A stretch of 14,026 nucleotides of DNA from Actinomycetota bacterium (GCA_005800965.1 SYEA01000084.1:1-14026); one strand, 5' to 3'. Positions 5,985 through 13,081 are shown, numbered from the stretch's first letter. Notes: generated by a model not told the origin, from the sequence alone. A program made the numbers and translations.

Positions 5985-7651
5985 AACAGTGCCATCTCTT
6001 GTTTGAAGAGGTCAAGCCCGAGGTTGCCGAGGCCGAGCGCGTAGGTATGCCAGGCGCGCAAGTCGAAATTAGCACCATGTCGAGCCTTTGCTTCGTCGCG
6101 CATTTGCAGCCACACTCGTTCGCCCAACTTGTACGAAATTGCTTGCGCGGGCCAACCGAGGTAGCGGTCAATCTCCGAGCGATTGAACGCTTCATCGCTA
6201 GATGATCGTGCCGACATGAACTCGAACGCCAGTTGCGCGTTCCATGCTTCACCGGCATGCCACGACCAGTTGCTCGGGATTCGCTTCTCACAGTGCATAC
6301 CGATATCAACGACCACCCGTGCCGCCCGAAATGCTTGCGCGTAGAGATATCCGAGCCGGTACTCGGGTCGATCAAGAAAACCGAACTCGTCCATCAACCG
6401 CTCGGCATACAACGCCCAACCTTCACCATGTCCGCTGACGAATTCGTTGCGTTGAAATCGCGACAGCTTCTCGCGGTTCACCACCGCCATTCCAATCTGC
6501 AGGTGATGACCTGGCACGCCTTCGTGATATGCGGTGGTTGGCTCGCTCCACAATGCAAATCGGGTTCGGCCGTTTGCCGGATACCAAGTGCTCCCGGGCC
6601 GAGTCAGGTCTTCGCTGGGTGGCATGTAGTACTGCGCCGCCGCACCACCCGGGGGCGAAATCTTTGCGTCAATCCGGCGAATTGATTGAGGACTGTCAAA
6701 GTGGTCGCCATCGATGAGAAAGTCCATGGCTTGATCCATGAGGTCTTGTAGCCACACCCGCAGATTTTCTTCGCCCTCAATCGAATGCTCCGGTGCAGTG
6801 TCGAGATACTCGCGTACTTCGCCGAGTGATGCCCCGGGTTTGACAAGACCGGCACATTTTTTGAGTTCTTCATCGAGACGTCGCACCTCTGCCAAACCCC
6901 ATTCGTATGCATCATCGGCATCGACACTCATCCCCATGTACCGCTGGCGCGCCAGCGCATGGCGTTCTTCTCCGACACCGTCGCGCGGGTCGGCAACCGG
7001 CGCATAGTCATTGCGCAGAAATGCTGCCGTGGCAGCCATCGCTGCTGACGCCCGAAGCGCTGCTGCCTGCAACTCGGCGGTCGGGGCGCCACTTACTGCA
7101 CTGGCTTGGTTCGCCAGTGCAGTAAAAAACCCAGGGTTACTTGCTGTGCCTGCCCAGCCATCGAGCATGTCGGCAACTGCGAGCACTTGTCGCCGTGGTG
7201 CCACGATGTTGCGCTGCATGCCAAGTCGCCACGACTCGCACATGCCGTCAAATGCCGCAGGCACATGGGACATTCGCTCGGCAATGGTGCGCCACTGATC
7301 GGGCGTATCGGTGGGCATGAGGTCAAACACCGAACGCGCGTAGTCGACGTTGCCGGCCAGCACACGAATCGCCCGCAGATGTTCACCTGCGGCAAACTCG
7401 CGTTCCGACATCTCCAGAGAGTTGCGCAGCACACCTGCCGCGAGTCGGTCGGTATCACTCGACTGGTTGAGCGAATTGAGTTTCGCCAGCGTCTGTCGGC
7501 TGAGCGACTCCATCGCTTCGTGGCCAGCAGGGCTGAAGTCGGTCATGAGGTGATCACTGCCGGGGATGCCAAGCCCCGTAGCAAAGCCCGGGTCAAGTTC
7601 AGCAAGTCGATCGATATAGGCATCAGAAAGTGCAAAGACGGGTGATTCCAT
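5981..7651 (-). CDS. DUF885 family zinc metallopeptidase-like protein
   Basis: A 556-residue cytosolic protein of the DUF885 family, predicted zinc-dependent peptidases with a largely alpha-helical M2/M3/M32-like fold. The metal motif is at about 376-383: H-E-G-V-P-G-H-H-L-Q, with E377 the likely general base. A second conserved block, GHGEGWALYAERLMDE, near residue 407 supplies the expected glutamate ligand. Usual family length is 550-600 aa. No signal peptide is seen, so it probably degrades peptides in the cytoplasm. Start: ATG 7651 is preceded by TAGGGT and 7 nt (GCAAGTC), which could serve as a leaderless -10, or AGGG as a ribosome site. An in-frame GTG at 7660 lies inside that signal and is disfavoured. 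An unusual perfect 13-bp inverted repeat lies within the coding sequence (7093-7125). Confidence 0.92.
   Translation of the reverse strand: MESPVFALSDAYIDRLAELDPGFATGLGIPGSDHLMTDFSPAGHEAMESLSRQTLAKLNSLNQSSDTDRLAAGVLRNSLEMSEREFAAGEHLRAIRVLAGNVDYARSVFDLMPTDTPDQWRTIAERMSHVPAAFDGMCESWRLGMQRNIVAPRRQVLAVADMLDGWAGTASNPGFFTALANQASAVSGAPTAELQAAALRASAAMAATAAFLRNDYAPVADPRDGVGEERHALARQRYMGMSVDADDAYEWGLAEVRRLDEELKKCAGLVKPGASLGEVREYLDTAPEHSIEGEENLRVWLQDLMDQAMDFLIDGDHFDSPQSIRRIDAKISPPGGAAAQYYMPPSEDLTRPGSTWYPANGRTRFALWSEPTTAYHEGVPGHHLQIGMAVVNREKLSRFQRNEFVSGHGEGWALYAERLMDEFGFLDRPEYRLGYLYAQAFRAARVVVDIGMHCEKRIPSNWSWHAGEAWNAQLAFEFMSARSSSDEAFNRSEIDRYLGWPAQAISYKLGERVWLQMRDEAKARHGANFDLRAWHTYALGLGNLGLDLFKQEMALF
7093..7125. 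repeat. Perfect 13-bp inverted repeat inside the DUF885 gene
   Basis: TTACTGCACTGGC (7093-7105), a 7-nt spacer TTGGTTC, and its exact reverse complement GCCAGTGCAGTAA (7113-7125). On the plus strand five more bases, AAAAC, follow the right arm. In the DUF885 mRNA the hairpin is preceded, not followed, by a U-run, so it is not a normal terminator in either direction. It encodes ordinary residues (TALANQASAV). Confidence 0.9.
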
Positions 7652-7658
7652 GACTTGC

Positions 7659-7664
7659 ACCCTA
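7659..7664 (-). promoter_or_regulatory. Candidate -10 (TAGGGT) for the DUF885 gene
   Basis: On the minus strand TAGGGT is followed by 7 nt and the ATG at 7651. The embedded AGGG is also an acceptable Shine-Dalgarno at 8 nt, so the site may act either as promoter or as ribosome binding site. Confidence 0.4.
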
Positions 7665-7673
7665 AGTGGTGTG

Positions 7674-8465
7674 ATGTGCGAGGCTCAAGCCGTGGAGACA
7701 ACTACGAATCGCCAGCGTGTGTTGGTAACGGGGGCCTCGTGCGGAATCGGTGAAGCTTTCGCCCACTGGTATGCAGAACAGGGCTTTGAGGTGGTGCTGG
7801 CTGCGCGCAATCTCACCGAGCTCACTCGAGTGGCAGCAGCTTTGCAGGCCCGTGGTGCACTCACCCAGGTGATCGTGGCCGACCTGTCCACTAAAAATGG
7901 TGTCGAAGATGTCGGCGCACGCTGCGGCTTGCTAGACGCCGTTGTGCTGAATGCTGGCATTACCCATGCAGCAGCAGTGGGCTCTTCGAATCGTGATCAA
8001 CTTGATGCGCTGGCATATCTCATGTCGGCAGGTGTCGTGCGACTGTGCGAAGTGGTAGTTCCTGGCATGGTGCAGCGTGGCAGAGGGGATGTGGTCATCG
8101 TCTCGAGCATCGCTGCCTTCACACCCATGCGAAAAGCAGGCCCGTACGCAGCAGCAAAATCGCACATCACCGCCTATGCGCGCAGCCTGGCCTTGGAGGT
8201 AAACGACAAAGGTGTTCGCGTTGCAGCTGTTTGCCCTGGGTATGTGCACACCGACCTGCATCGACGAGCAGGTCTAGATCATCTCTCGCGCAAGGTACCC
8301 GGCTGGATGTGGCTGAATCCCGATGATGTGGTGCGGGCAACGCAGCGAGCCCTACGTAGGGGTAAGACGGTCTTTGTTCCGGGTTTGGTGTATCGCTTGG
8401 TGTTGCCGTTTTTGTCGTCACGCCTCACCCAACGTGTGTGGCGGCGTCTGACCCGGCGCTGGTAA
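7674..8465 (+). CDS. Short-chain dehydrogenase/reductase (SDR) family oxidoreductase
   Basis: A classical SDR of about 263 residues that uses NAD(P)(H) to interconvert an alcohol and a ketone; the substrate cannot be read. Rossmann motif TGASCGIG at 19-26, NAG at 93-95, catalytic S145 in IVSSIA, and Y158-x3-K162 in GPYAAAKS are all present and correctly spaced. AAR after the second strand suggests NADP preference. The last 25 residues (from PGLVYRLVLPFL to RRLTRRW) form a hydrophobic/basic helix typical of the DltE-like (COG0300) branch and could touch the membrane. Start choice is open: ATG 7674 is used here; GTG 7692 has a GAGG 8 nt upstream and is an equally good or better alternative; ATG 7650 would overlap the divergent DUF885 start. 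Confidence 0.92.
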   Translation: MCEAQAVETTTNRQRVLVTGASCGIGEAFAHWYAEQGFEVVLAARNLTELTRVAAALQARGALTQVIVADLSTKNGVEDVGARCGLLDAVVLNAGITHAAAVGSSNRDQLDALAYLMSAGVVRLCEVVVPGMVQRGRGDVVIVSSIAAFTPMRKAGPYAAAKSHITAYARSLALEVNDKGVRVAAVCPGYVHTDLHRRAGLDHLSRKVPGWMWLNPDDVVRATQRALRRGKTVFVPGLVYRLVLPFLSSRLTQRVWRRLTRRW

Positions 8466-8500
8466 CACTGTGTTTCTCATACCGTGGCGTTGCAGCTGGG

Positions 8501-9964
8501 TTATTGATTCGCCTTGTCGCGCAGATGTTCGCCAACGTGGCCGATGACGACTCGGCGATGTTTCGCATCAAGATAAAAATAGATTCGTGCCTCGTTACAA
8601 CGAATATGTGGGCCTAGTTGCACAGCGGCATCATTCCAGATGATCGTGTAGTCGCTCCCGAACTTGTTGATGGCATTATCGCTCACTGATGGCGCAAAGT
8701 TGAATTTTTCGGTGCAGTAGGTATTGAACAAGTGAGGCTCGATATCACCGCGGCGCAGGCGGGCCGCGAGATTGTTGAGTTCGACCAGGTTGTCGAGGAT
8801 GCGCTGGTTAGTTGCGGGTGAGAACTGCAGCCTGCCCAGTCGAGTTTCCACCTCGGGATGAAAATCCAGATTGCTGCACATCCCTTTGGCGCGTGAGAGC
8901 ACGGCAGCAGTGTTGTTCCACTGACTTGGGTCATCCCGCAGGGAGAGAACGTCGGTAAGTGAGTGAAGGTAGCGGTCACGGTCCTCGGCAATTTTTGCAC
9001 TGAGGTGCTCGGTTGTCGTCAGATTTTCTGTCAGGCTGTCGTTCTCGTCGCGCAATTCGGTGAGTAGCTGTTCGAGCTCCTGGTTCTTGCGGCGCAATTC
9101 GCCGACCTCTGGCGAAGATGTGCTGGCAACCACCTGTTGTATCGGGATCTGTGAGGCGCTTTGAGCGCGGGTGGTCGGGCGCGGCAACAAATGGAGTGCA
9201 CCGACTGCTGCTGCAATCAAGTCGTTGACGACTTGCTCGTCATCCTTGCCGTGATATTCACCGAGCACGGTGCCGCGAACGGAACGTGGCCAGGCCACCA
9301 GTATCCAGCTGGAACTCACCTTGCGTGTGCCATAAAAGTCGTTGAAGCCAGCTTCGGCTTGCGCAGTGGTGAGGTGGTGCACGTGGGCAATACCAGTCAG
9401 CACGCGGGCCGTATCTGCCGTGGTGTTCGCGTTGGCACCCTTGGTGCTGGTGCACTCGATGACCAGCGGCAGGCGCCGCGAGGGGGCTTCGATGAATGCG
9501 GCAATGGCTGCGCCTTCGTCTTGAGTGGTTGCGCGACTCAGGTTGGCCGACACAACTTGCTGCGCATCACGAACTCGCAATTCGCGGGCGAGACTTGACA
9601 CGAGTGTGGTGAGAGCAGGCGAGGGTCGTTCGGTACGGGTGCGGGGCAAAATCAGTTGACCAGTTGGCCGCACTTCACGGCGCACATCTACACAGAGGTC
9701 GCCTCGTTGATTGTTGAACATCGAGATAAGCGTGACTTGTCGTGCATCATCTGCCGGATGTTGCTCTGAAATGTCGACACGAAACACCTTGTCATTCACG
9801 TTGCTACGTGCAGTTACCTGAGTGGTGTTCGTGCGCTTGTCGTTCGGCCAGGTTTGCTCGAGCCATGGTTCGACAACTTGGCCAACCGTTTCACGCAGGG
9901 CAAGCTCGGCAGCTGCATTCTTTGGCTTCTGAACGATGAGCGTGACGCCGTAGACGGTAAGCAT
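8501..9964 (-). CDS. Unknown 487-aa protein: N-terminal alpha/beta region, coiled coil, C-terminal domain
   Basis: I cannot name this gene. Visible architecture: residues 1-110, a beta-rich region (MLTVYGVTLIV; GDLCVDVRREV); 115-262, an alpha/beta module with RRLPLVIECTSTKG, a helix RVLTGIAHVHHLTT, and SSWILVAWPRSVRG; 263-283, a polar linker; about 284-345, a heptad-like coiled coil (ELRRKNQELEQLLTELRDEN); 350-410, helical; 415-487, a compact C-terminal domain with FNFAPSVSDNAINKFGSDY and RIYFYLD then VVIGHVGEHL. From memory, the middle and C-terminal modules resemble domains in uncharacterised actinobacterial proteins, some with other effector parts, but I can give no accession. There is no membrane segment or signal, so it is probably cytosolic. 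It starts 10 nt after the YceI stop and is likely co-transcribed with it. No Shine-Dalgarno is seen. Confidence 0.85.
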   Translation of the reverse strand: MLTVYGVTLIVQKPKNAAAELALRETVGQVVEPWLEQTWPNDKRTNTTQVTARSNVNDKVFRVDISEQHPADDARQVTLISMFNNQRGDLCVDVRREVRPTGQLILPRTRTERPSPALTTLVSSLARELRVRDAQQVVSANLSRATTQDEGAAIAAFIEAPSRRLPLVIECTSTKGANANTTADTARVLTGIAHVHHLTTAQAEAGFNDFYGTRKVSSSWILVAWPRSVRGTVLGEYHGKDDEQVVNDLIAAAVGALHLLPRPTTRAQSASQIPIQQVVASTSSPEVGELRRKNQELEQLLTELRDENDSLTENLTTTEHLSAKIAEDRDRYLHSLTDVLSLRDDPSQWNNTAAVLSRAKGMCSNLDFHPEVETRLGRLQFSPATNQRILDNLVELNNLAARLRRGDIEPHLFNTYCTEKFNFAPSVSDNAINKFGSDYTIIWNDAAVQLGPHIRCNEARIYFYLDAKHRRVVIGHVGEHLRDKANQ

Positions 9965-9974
9965 TGACGATCAA

Positions 9975-10670
9975 CTAACGACTTAACACGAGCTGAAATT
10001 CGAGTACACCTGAATCTTCAGTCGAAATTCCAGGAATTGATGGGTTGGGTATCGACCAGTCAGCGAACACAACGGCAACTTCACCAGCGAGAACAATTTG
10101 TGAGTCTCGAACCGTGCTGACAATCGTCACGTCGACTGGCTTGGTAACACCACGCAAAGTCAGTGAGCCACTCGCTTGGTGGGTCACGGTGCCGGCGAGC
10201 GCAGTTGGGTCGATGGCGATTGGTGAGGTGAGCACAAAGCCAGCAGTCGGATAATTGAGCACATCCATGATGCGGCTTGCGAATTGCGCGTCGCGCCTTG
10301 GGTCGTCGCTTTTCACGGTGGTCATGTCGGCGGTGAACTCGGCGTTGGTAACCGTGAGGTCGGCAATGGTCACGCTGCCCGTTACCCCGCTTGTTCGCCC
10401 GACGGCAGCTACTCGCTGGCCGAACAGCACCTCGTTGACTCGGTACCCAACTTGTGACTCAGCCACGACATTCCACGTGCCAGTTGGGTCGAGGGCGAAA
10501 AAGCCAGTAGTCGCCGACGAAGTCTCCCCAAGTGATGTGGTGGTGGCCTCGCTCACGAAACTGTCGGCGGCTGGCTCGCGAACGAAGTTGATATAGACCC
10601 ACGGCCCACCAACCACGGCTACGGCCGCTAACACAACGACTCCGATGACGAGTTTCGAGCGTCGTGACAT
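9975..10670 (-). CDS. YceI-family lipid-binding protein with N-terminal membrane anchor
   Basis: YceI proteins are lipocalin-like beta barrels that bind isoprenoid or other lipids in the envelope. This 231-residue protein begins MSRRSKLVIGVVVL, a single N-terminal membrane helix (residues 5-30) without a lipobox, so the barrel sits outside the membrane. A Ser/Thr-rich linker leads to the YceI domain from about residue 62 (GTWNVVAESQVGYRV) through NAEFTADMTTVKSDDPRRDAQ, the family's D-x2-R-D block, and FVLTSPI, to the final LEFQLVLSR. ATG 10670 is chosen because TAACCT lies 7 nt upstream. ATG 10700 and TTG 10721 are in-frame alternatives that would collide with the divergent gene's start. The next gene downstream begins 10 nt after the stop. 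Confidence 0.92.
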   Translation of the reverse strand: MSRRSKLVIGVVVLAAVAVVGGPWVYINFVREPAADSFVSEATTTSLGETSSATTGFFALDPTGTWNVVAESQVGYRVNEVLFGQRVAAVGRTSGVTGSVTIADLTVTNAEFTADMTTVKSDDPRRDAQFASRIMDVLNYPTAGFVLTSPIAIDPTALAGTVTHQASGSLTLRGVTKPVDVTIVSTVRDSQIVLAGEVAVVFADWSIPNPSIPGISTEDSGVLEFQLVLSR

Positions 10671-10677
10671 GCCTCGC

Positions 10678-10687
10678 AGGTTACTGT
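10678..10687. promoter_or_regulatory. Overlapping divergent -10 elements (YceI / SWEET-like gene)
   Basis: On the minus strand TAACCT (10683-10678) is 7 nt from the ATG at 10670. On the plus strand TACTGT (10682-10687) is 6 nt from the GTG at 10694. The two hexamers share bases 10682-10683, so polymerase bound for one gene should exclude the other. Start codons are only 23 bp apart and neither gene has a ribosome binding site at normal distance. Clear -35 elements are not seen. Confidence 0.45.
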
Positions 10688-10693
10688 TGCTCG

Positions 10694-11293
10694 GTGACAT
10701 TGGCGAACCTGTCGGGCTCAATCGCTGCGTTGTTGGGCGTGGTGTTCATCTGGCCACAAGTGATTCGGGTGTATGCCAAGCAGAGTGTCGAAGGGGTCTC
10801 GGGGCTATCTCACTTGATCGGTCTGTCAGGAACACTGATGTGGTTCACCTATGCAATAAGCACGCAGAGCCTGCCGATGCTGATTTCAAATGCAAACATC
10901 GAAATTGCGATCATCGCATTGATGGTGATGCTGGTGCGCAAGCGGGCGCTGCCGTTGTGGCTGCCCGTTACCGTTTCTGCAGTAACTGCCGCGTACTGCG
11001 TTGTGTTGAGTGCCGTCGCACCGTCAGCAGTAGGGATCACCGGTGTGCTCATCGGTACGCCAGCGATTTTGCCGCAGGTGTGGCGCGCCATTCGCACTGA
11101 GTATCTACTCGGAGTCTCGCCGTCGTCGTATTTGCTCTTGGTTTCAATGAGCCTCGGTTGGTTTACCCACGGCATCTTGATTGATGATGCAATCGTTTCT
11201 TATCCAAACCTTTTGCTGGCACCCAGCGCATTATTTATTGCTTGGAAAGCGTGGTCATCGCAGCGCCGCGCTGCACAAGTAAGCGTGGCTTAG
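10694..11293 (+). CDS. SWEET/MtN3-like transporter with two PQ-loop repeats (7 TM)
   Basis: A 199-residue membrane protein predicted to carry sugars or similar small solutes by facilitated diffusion. Seven hydrophobic segments fall at about 5-28, 37-56, 61-80, 86-108, 111-133, 143-162 and 166-188, a 3+1+3 layout. Two PQ motifs (P21-Q22 and P127-Q128) start two repeats offset by exactly 106 residues. Within them G34/V35/S36, W50/F51/T52 and N66 match G140/V141/S142, W156/F157/T158 and N172. The W-x15-N pair lines the sugar pocket in characterised SemiSWEETs. Most bacterial members are single-repeat SemiSWEETs of about 90 residues, so a full two-repeat protein is less common. GTG 10694 fits a TANNNT-6 nt leaderless start; ATG 10664 would overlap the divergent gene. 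The end overlaps the M14 gene by 4 bp. Confidence 0.88.
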   Translation: MTLANLSGSIAALLGVVFIWPQVIRVYAKQSVEGVSGLSHLIGLSGTLMWFTYAISTQSLPMLISNANIEIAIIALMVMLVRKRALPLWLPVTVSAVTAAYCVVLSAVAPSAVGITGVLIGTPAILPQVWRAIRTEYLLGVSPSSYLLLVSMSLGWFTHGILIDDAIVSYPNLLLAPSALFIAWKAWSSQRRAAQVSVA

Positions 11294-12978
11294 CCCAGCG
11301 TGATGGTGGCCGAGACTGTCCCGGCGCGCTGATGTGATGCGGTAAGCATCAACTTGGTGCCACTTCTGGCGCGTACCAGCCAGGTTTGCAGGTGTCGATC
11401 AGGTGTGCCGTCAGACATCATTCCGCCATCCAACAAAAATCTCGCGCGACCTTCTAGTTGACCGATTCGCACACGTGCCTCGCCCTCGACAAGGTCGACT
11501 GCGGTGCCGTCAGCATTGTTGATCTCCACCACTCCAGGCAGCACGATCTTGTTGTTGCGGGCATGCTGGGTAACGGTGGTGGAGAGCCAACCAGTGTTGG
11601 CAACACCAAGACGTACCCGCCAAACATCACCACTTATCTGGGTTGCGTCGGCGAGTTTGATTTCTAGCCGTGGTGAAGCCATCGCCTGATAGATGGCCAC
11701 CTCGGCGTGGGGCGCCACTTCGGCTTTCAGTCGTGACGCTGGGGCGTTACTCCATATATAGACAGCGTTAGCGCCGCCCAGTTCCAGCTTGCCCAGTTGC
11801 GGGTGTTCAAAGGGGTACCACGCAACGAATGAACCCGGGGCATGGGTATCGCTCCATGCACAAACGGCCAGATCTTGTGCGGGTGTCGGGCCGACATACC
11901 ACCAGTCAGTTGGCGAGTGTTCGCCAGTGGCATGGAAGATTGCATCCCAGAATTCCGTGGTCCATGAATACACACCGAGATGGTCGTATGCCCAGTCGTC
12001 ACCAGCACCACCCATCACATTGGACTTGTCCCAGGTGAGGTCTTCGTACACCGAATGCACGGGGTACGACGTGAGAGGTGTGGAGTGGTCACCAAATTTC
12101 TTGAAGATGAACAAATCATTGGGCGGCAATTTTGCATCGGGAAGATTGCTACTTGGGCGCAACATGTAACCACCTGCAGTGTGGAACGCGTTGTAGCCGC
12201 ACACATTGGGCCGTGCTTTCACTGCCCGCACGAGCGAGAGCACCTCGGGTTCACTCATCGGGTGGTCACCAGAACCAAGCACATCAACTCCCCAACTTGC
12301 CGGGAAGTTGCGGTTGAGATCTAGCCCGGCTGGGTCGCGTGGCTGGTCGATAGTGAAGCCGTCATAATTTTCGATGAGACCTTCGGCGAGCAGCCGATAA
12401 CGCTGCACACCGGTTGGTGCACCAAGTGGCCCGACGGCAATCATCACGCGTGGTTCATCTGGGTGTTGCATCCAGCCACCGTCATCGTCGGCGATGCGCA
12501 TGGTGAGAATGCGACCGTCACCGTCAATGTCCTGCATATGCAGACCAGGCCAACGGTACCCATCACGCCATGGCCATGAGCGCACACTTGATCGATGAAA
12601 TAGCGGCCGATCAAGAAGAGCATCTTCAACCCCGTCAGGGTTTACTCGCGGGGCAATATAAAACGTGCGAGTACGCAGTGCCTCGCGCACTGTTGCATCA
12701 CCCGTAACATGCTTGGTCACCAAGTGGTGGATGATGTACAAAGCTGCAACGCCACCGGTGACTTCGGTGGCGTGAATGTTTGCGTCAATCCAATGCGCTG
12801 GCTTGGTGTGGTGTTCTCCAGCCGTTGAATCGGTGATGGTGGCCACGAGCAGATCGCGACCCAGATGTGATTGCCCGTAGCTCTCGACGGTGAGCAGCGT
12901 TGGGTGTGCAGCTGCCAGTGTGCGCAGCCAGGTCGCCATTTCGTCGTAGCGCAGAAAGCGATCAAAGTCGTAGGTCAT
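11290..12978 (-). CDS. M14 family zinc carboxypeptidase
   Basis: A 562-residue zinc carboxypeptidase-like enzyme. The carboxypeptidase fold occupies residues 1 to about 380. Zinc ligands are H69 and E72 in NIHATEV, and H266 in YNAFHTAGG. The substrate-binding arginine is in LNRNFPASW (about 223), and the general base is E342 in WTTEFWD. An insert between NPDGVEDAL and the NRNF block (120-220) contains DIDGDGRILTMRI at 150-162, which resembles a calcium-binding DxDxDG loop. Residues 380-562 form a beta-rich C-terminal domain with several sandwich-like strands. There is no signal peptide, so it is either cytosolic or exported by another route. The ATG at 12978 lies 6 nt after TAGCCT, a -10 covered by a palindrome. 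The TAA stop interleaves with the TAG of the SWEET-like gene. Confidence 0.93.
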   Translation of the reverse strand: MTYDFDRFLRYDEMATWLRTLAAAHPTLLTVESYGQSHLGRDLLVATITDSTAGEHHTKPAHWIDANIHATEVTGGVAALYIIHHLVTKHVTGDATVREALRTRTFYIAPRVNPDGVEDALLDRPLFHRSSVRSWPWRDGYRWPGLHMQDIDGDGRILTMRIADDDGGWMQHPDEPRVMIAVGPLGAPTGVQRYRLLAEGLIENYDGFTIDQPRDPAGLDLNRNFPASWGVDVLGSGDHPMSEPEVLSLVRAVKARPNVCGYNAFHTAGGYMLRPSSNLPDAKLPPNDLFIFKKFGDHSTPLTSYPVHSVYEDLTWDKSNVMGGAGDDWAYDHLGVYSWTTEFWDAIFHATGEHSPTDWWYVGPTPAQDLAVCAWSDTHAPGSFVAWYPFEHPQLGKLELGGANAVYIWSNAPASRLKAEVAPHAEVAIYQAMASPRLEIKLADATQISGDVWRVRLGVANTGWLSTTVTQHARNNKIVLPGVVEINNADGTAVDLVEGEARVRIGQLEGRARFLLDGGMMSDGTPDRHLQTWLVRARSGTKLMLTASHQRAGTVSATITLG

Positions 12979-12981
12979 TTG

Positions 12982-12998
12982 CCGAGGCTAGACCTCGG
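12982..12998. promoter_or_regulatory. Palindrome over the M14 gene promoter (candidate operator)
   Basis: CCGAGG (12982-12987), spacer CTAGA, and CCTCGG (12993-12998) form a perfect 6+5+6 inverted repeat 3 nt from the M14 start codon. On the minus strand it contains the candidate -10. If transcription starts at or next to the ATG, the palindrome is not in the mRNA, so it is better explained as a protein-binding site than as an RNA hairpin. Confidence 0.45.
12985..12990 (-). promoter_or_regulatory. Candidate -10 (TAGCCT) for the M14 carboxypeptidase gene
   Basis: On the minus strand TAGCCT is followed by CGGCAA and the ATG at 12978 (6-nt spacer). TTGGCT 19 bp further upstream is a possible weak -35. 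No Shine-Dalgarno is present. Confidence 0.4.
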
Positions 12999-13075
12999 TG
13001 AACGCCGGCAGCCAAACAGTGAGCAAAATACCGTGGATGGCGCAGGATGGTCTGCGACAGCACATGGATACGCCG
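12999..13075. other. Intergenic stretch with no recognised feature
   Basis: Between the M14 promoter palindrome and the next candidate -10 I see no convincing reading frame, repeat or RNA structure beyond GCGACA at 13054-13059, a 4-of-6 match to a -35 box placed 16 bp before TAACTT. The whole 12979-13391 interval lacks any recognisable gene; it holds this promoter region and the low-confidence ORF at 13088. Confidence 0.4.
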
Positions 13076-13081
13076 TAACTT
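13076..13081 (+). promoter_or_regulatory. Candidate -10 (TAACTT) for the 90-aa ORF and HlyIII gene
   Basis: TAACTT is followed by AGGTAG and the ATG at 13088 (6-nt spacer). GCGACA at 13054-13059 may be its -35 with a 16-bp spacer. AGG just before the ATG is too close to be a normal ribosome site. Confidence 0.4.

Noticed and set aside
7093..7125. Inverted repeat as a Rho-independent terminator
   Set aside because: It lies mid-gene. On the DUF885 transcript the U-run comes before the hairpin, and on the plus strand the hairpin is followed by A's, so neither orientation fits.
7106..7645. 179-codon antisense frame over the DUF885 gene
   Set aside because: It is His/Arg/Cys-rich shadow composition opposite a family member whose conserved motifs are intact.
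8466..8500. Terminator between the SDR and the unknown gene
   Set aside because: The 35-bp gap has only AACAC-T-GTGTT, whose 1-nt loop cannot form a hairpin, and no U-tract suited to either gene.
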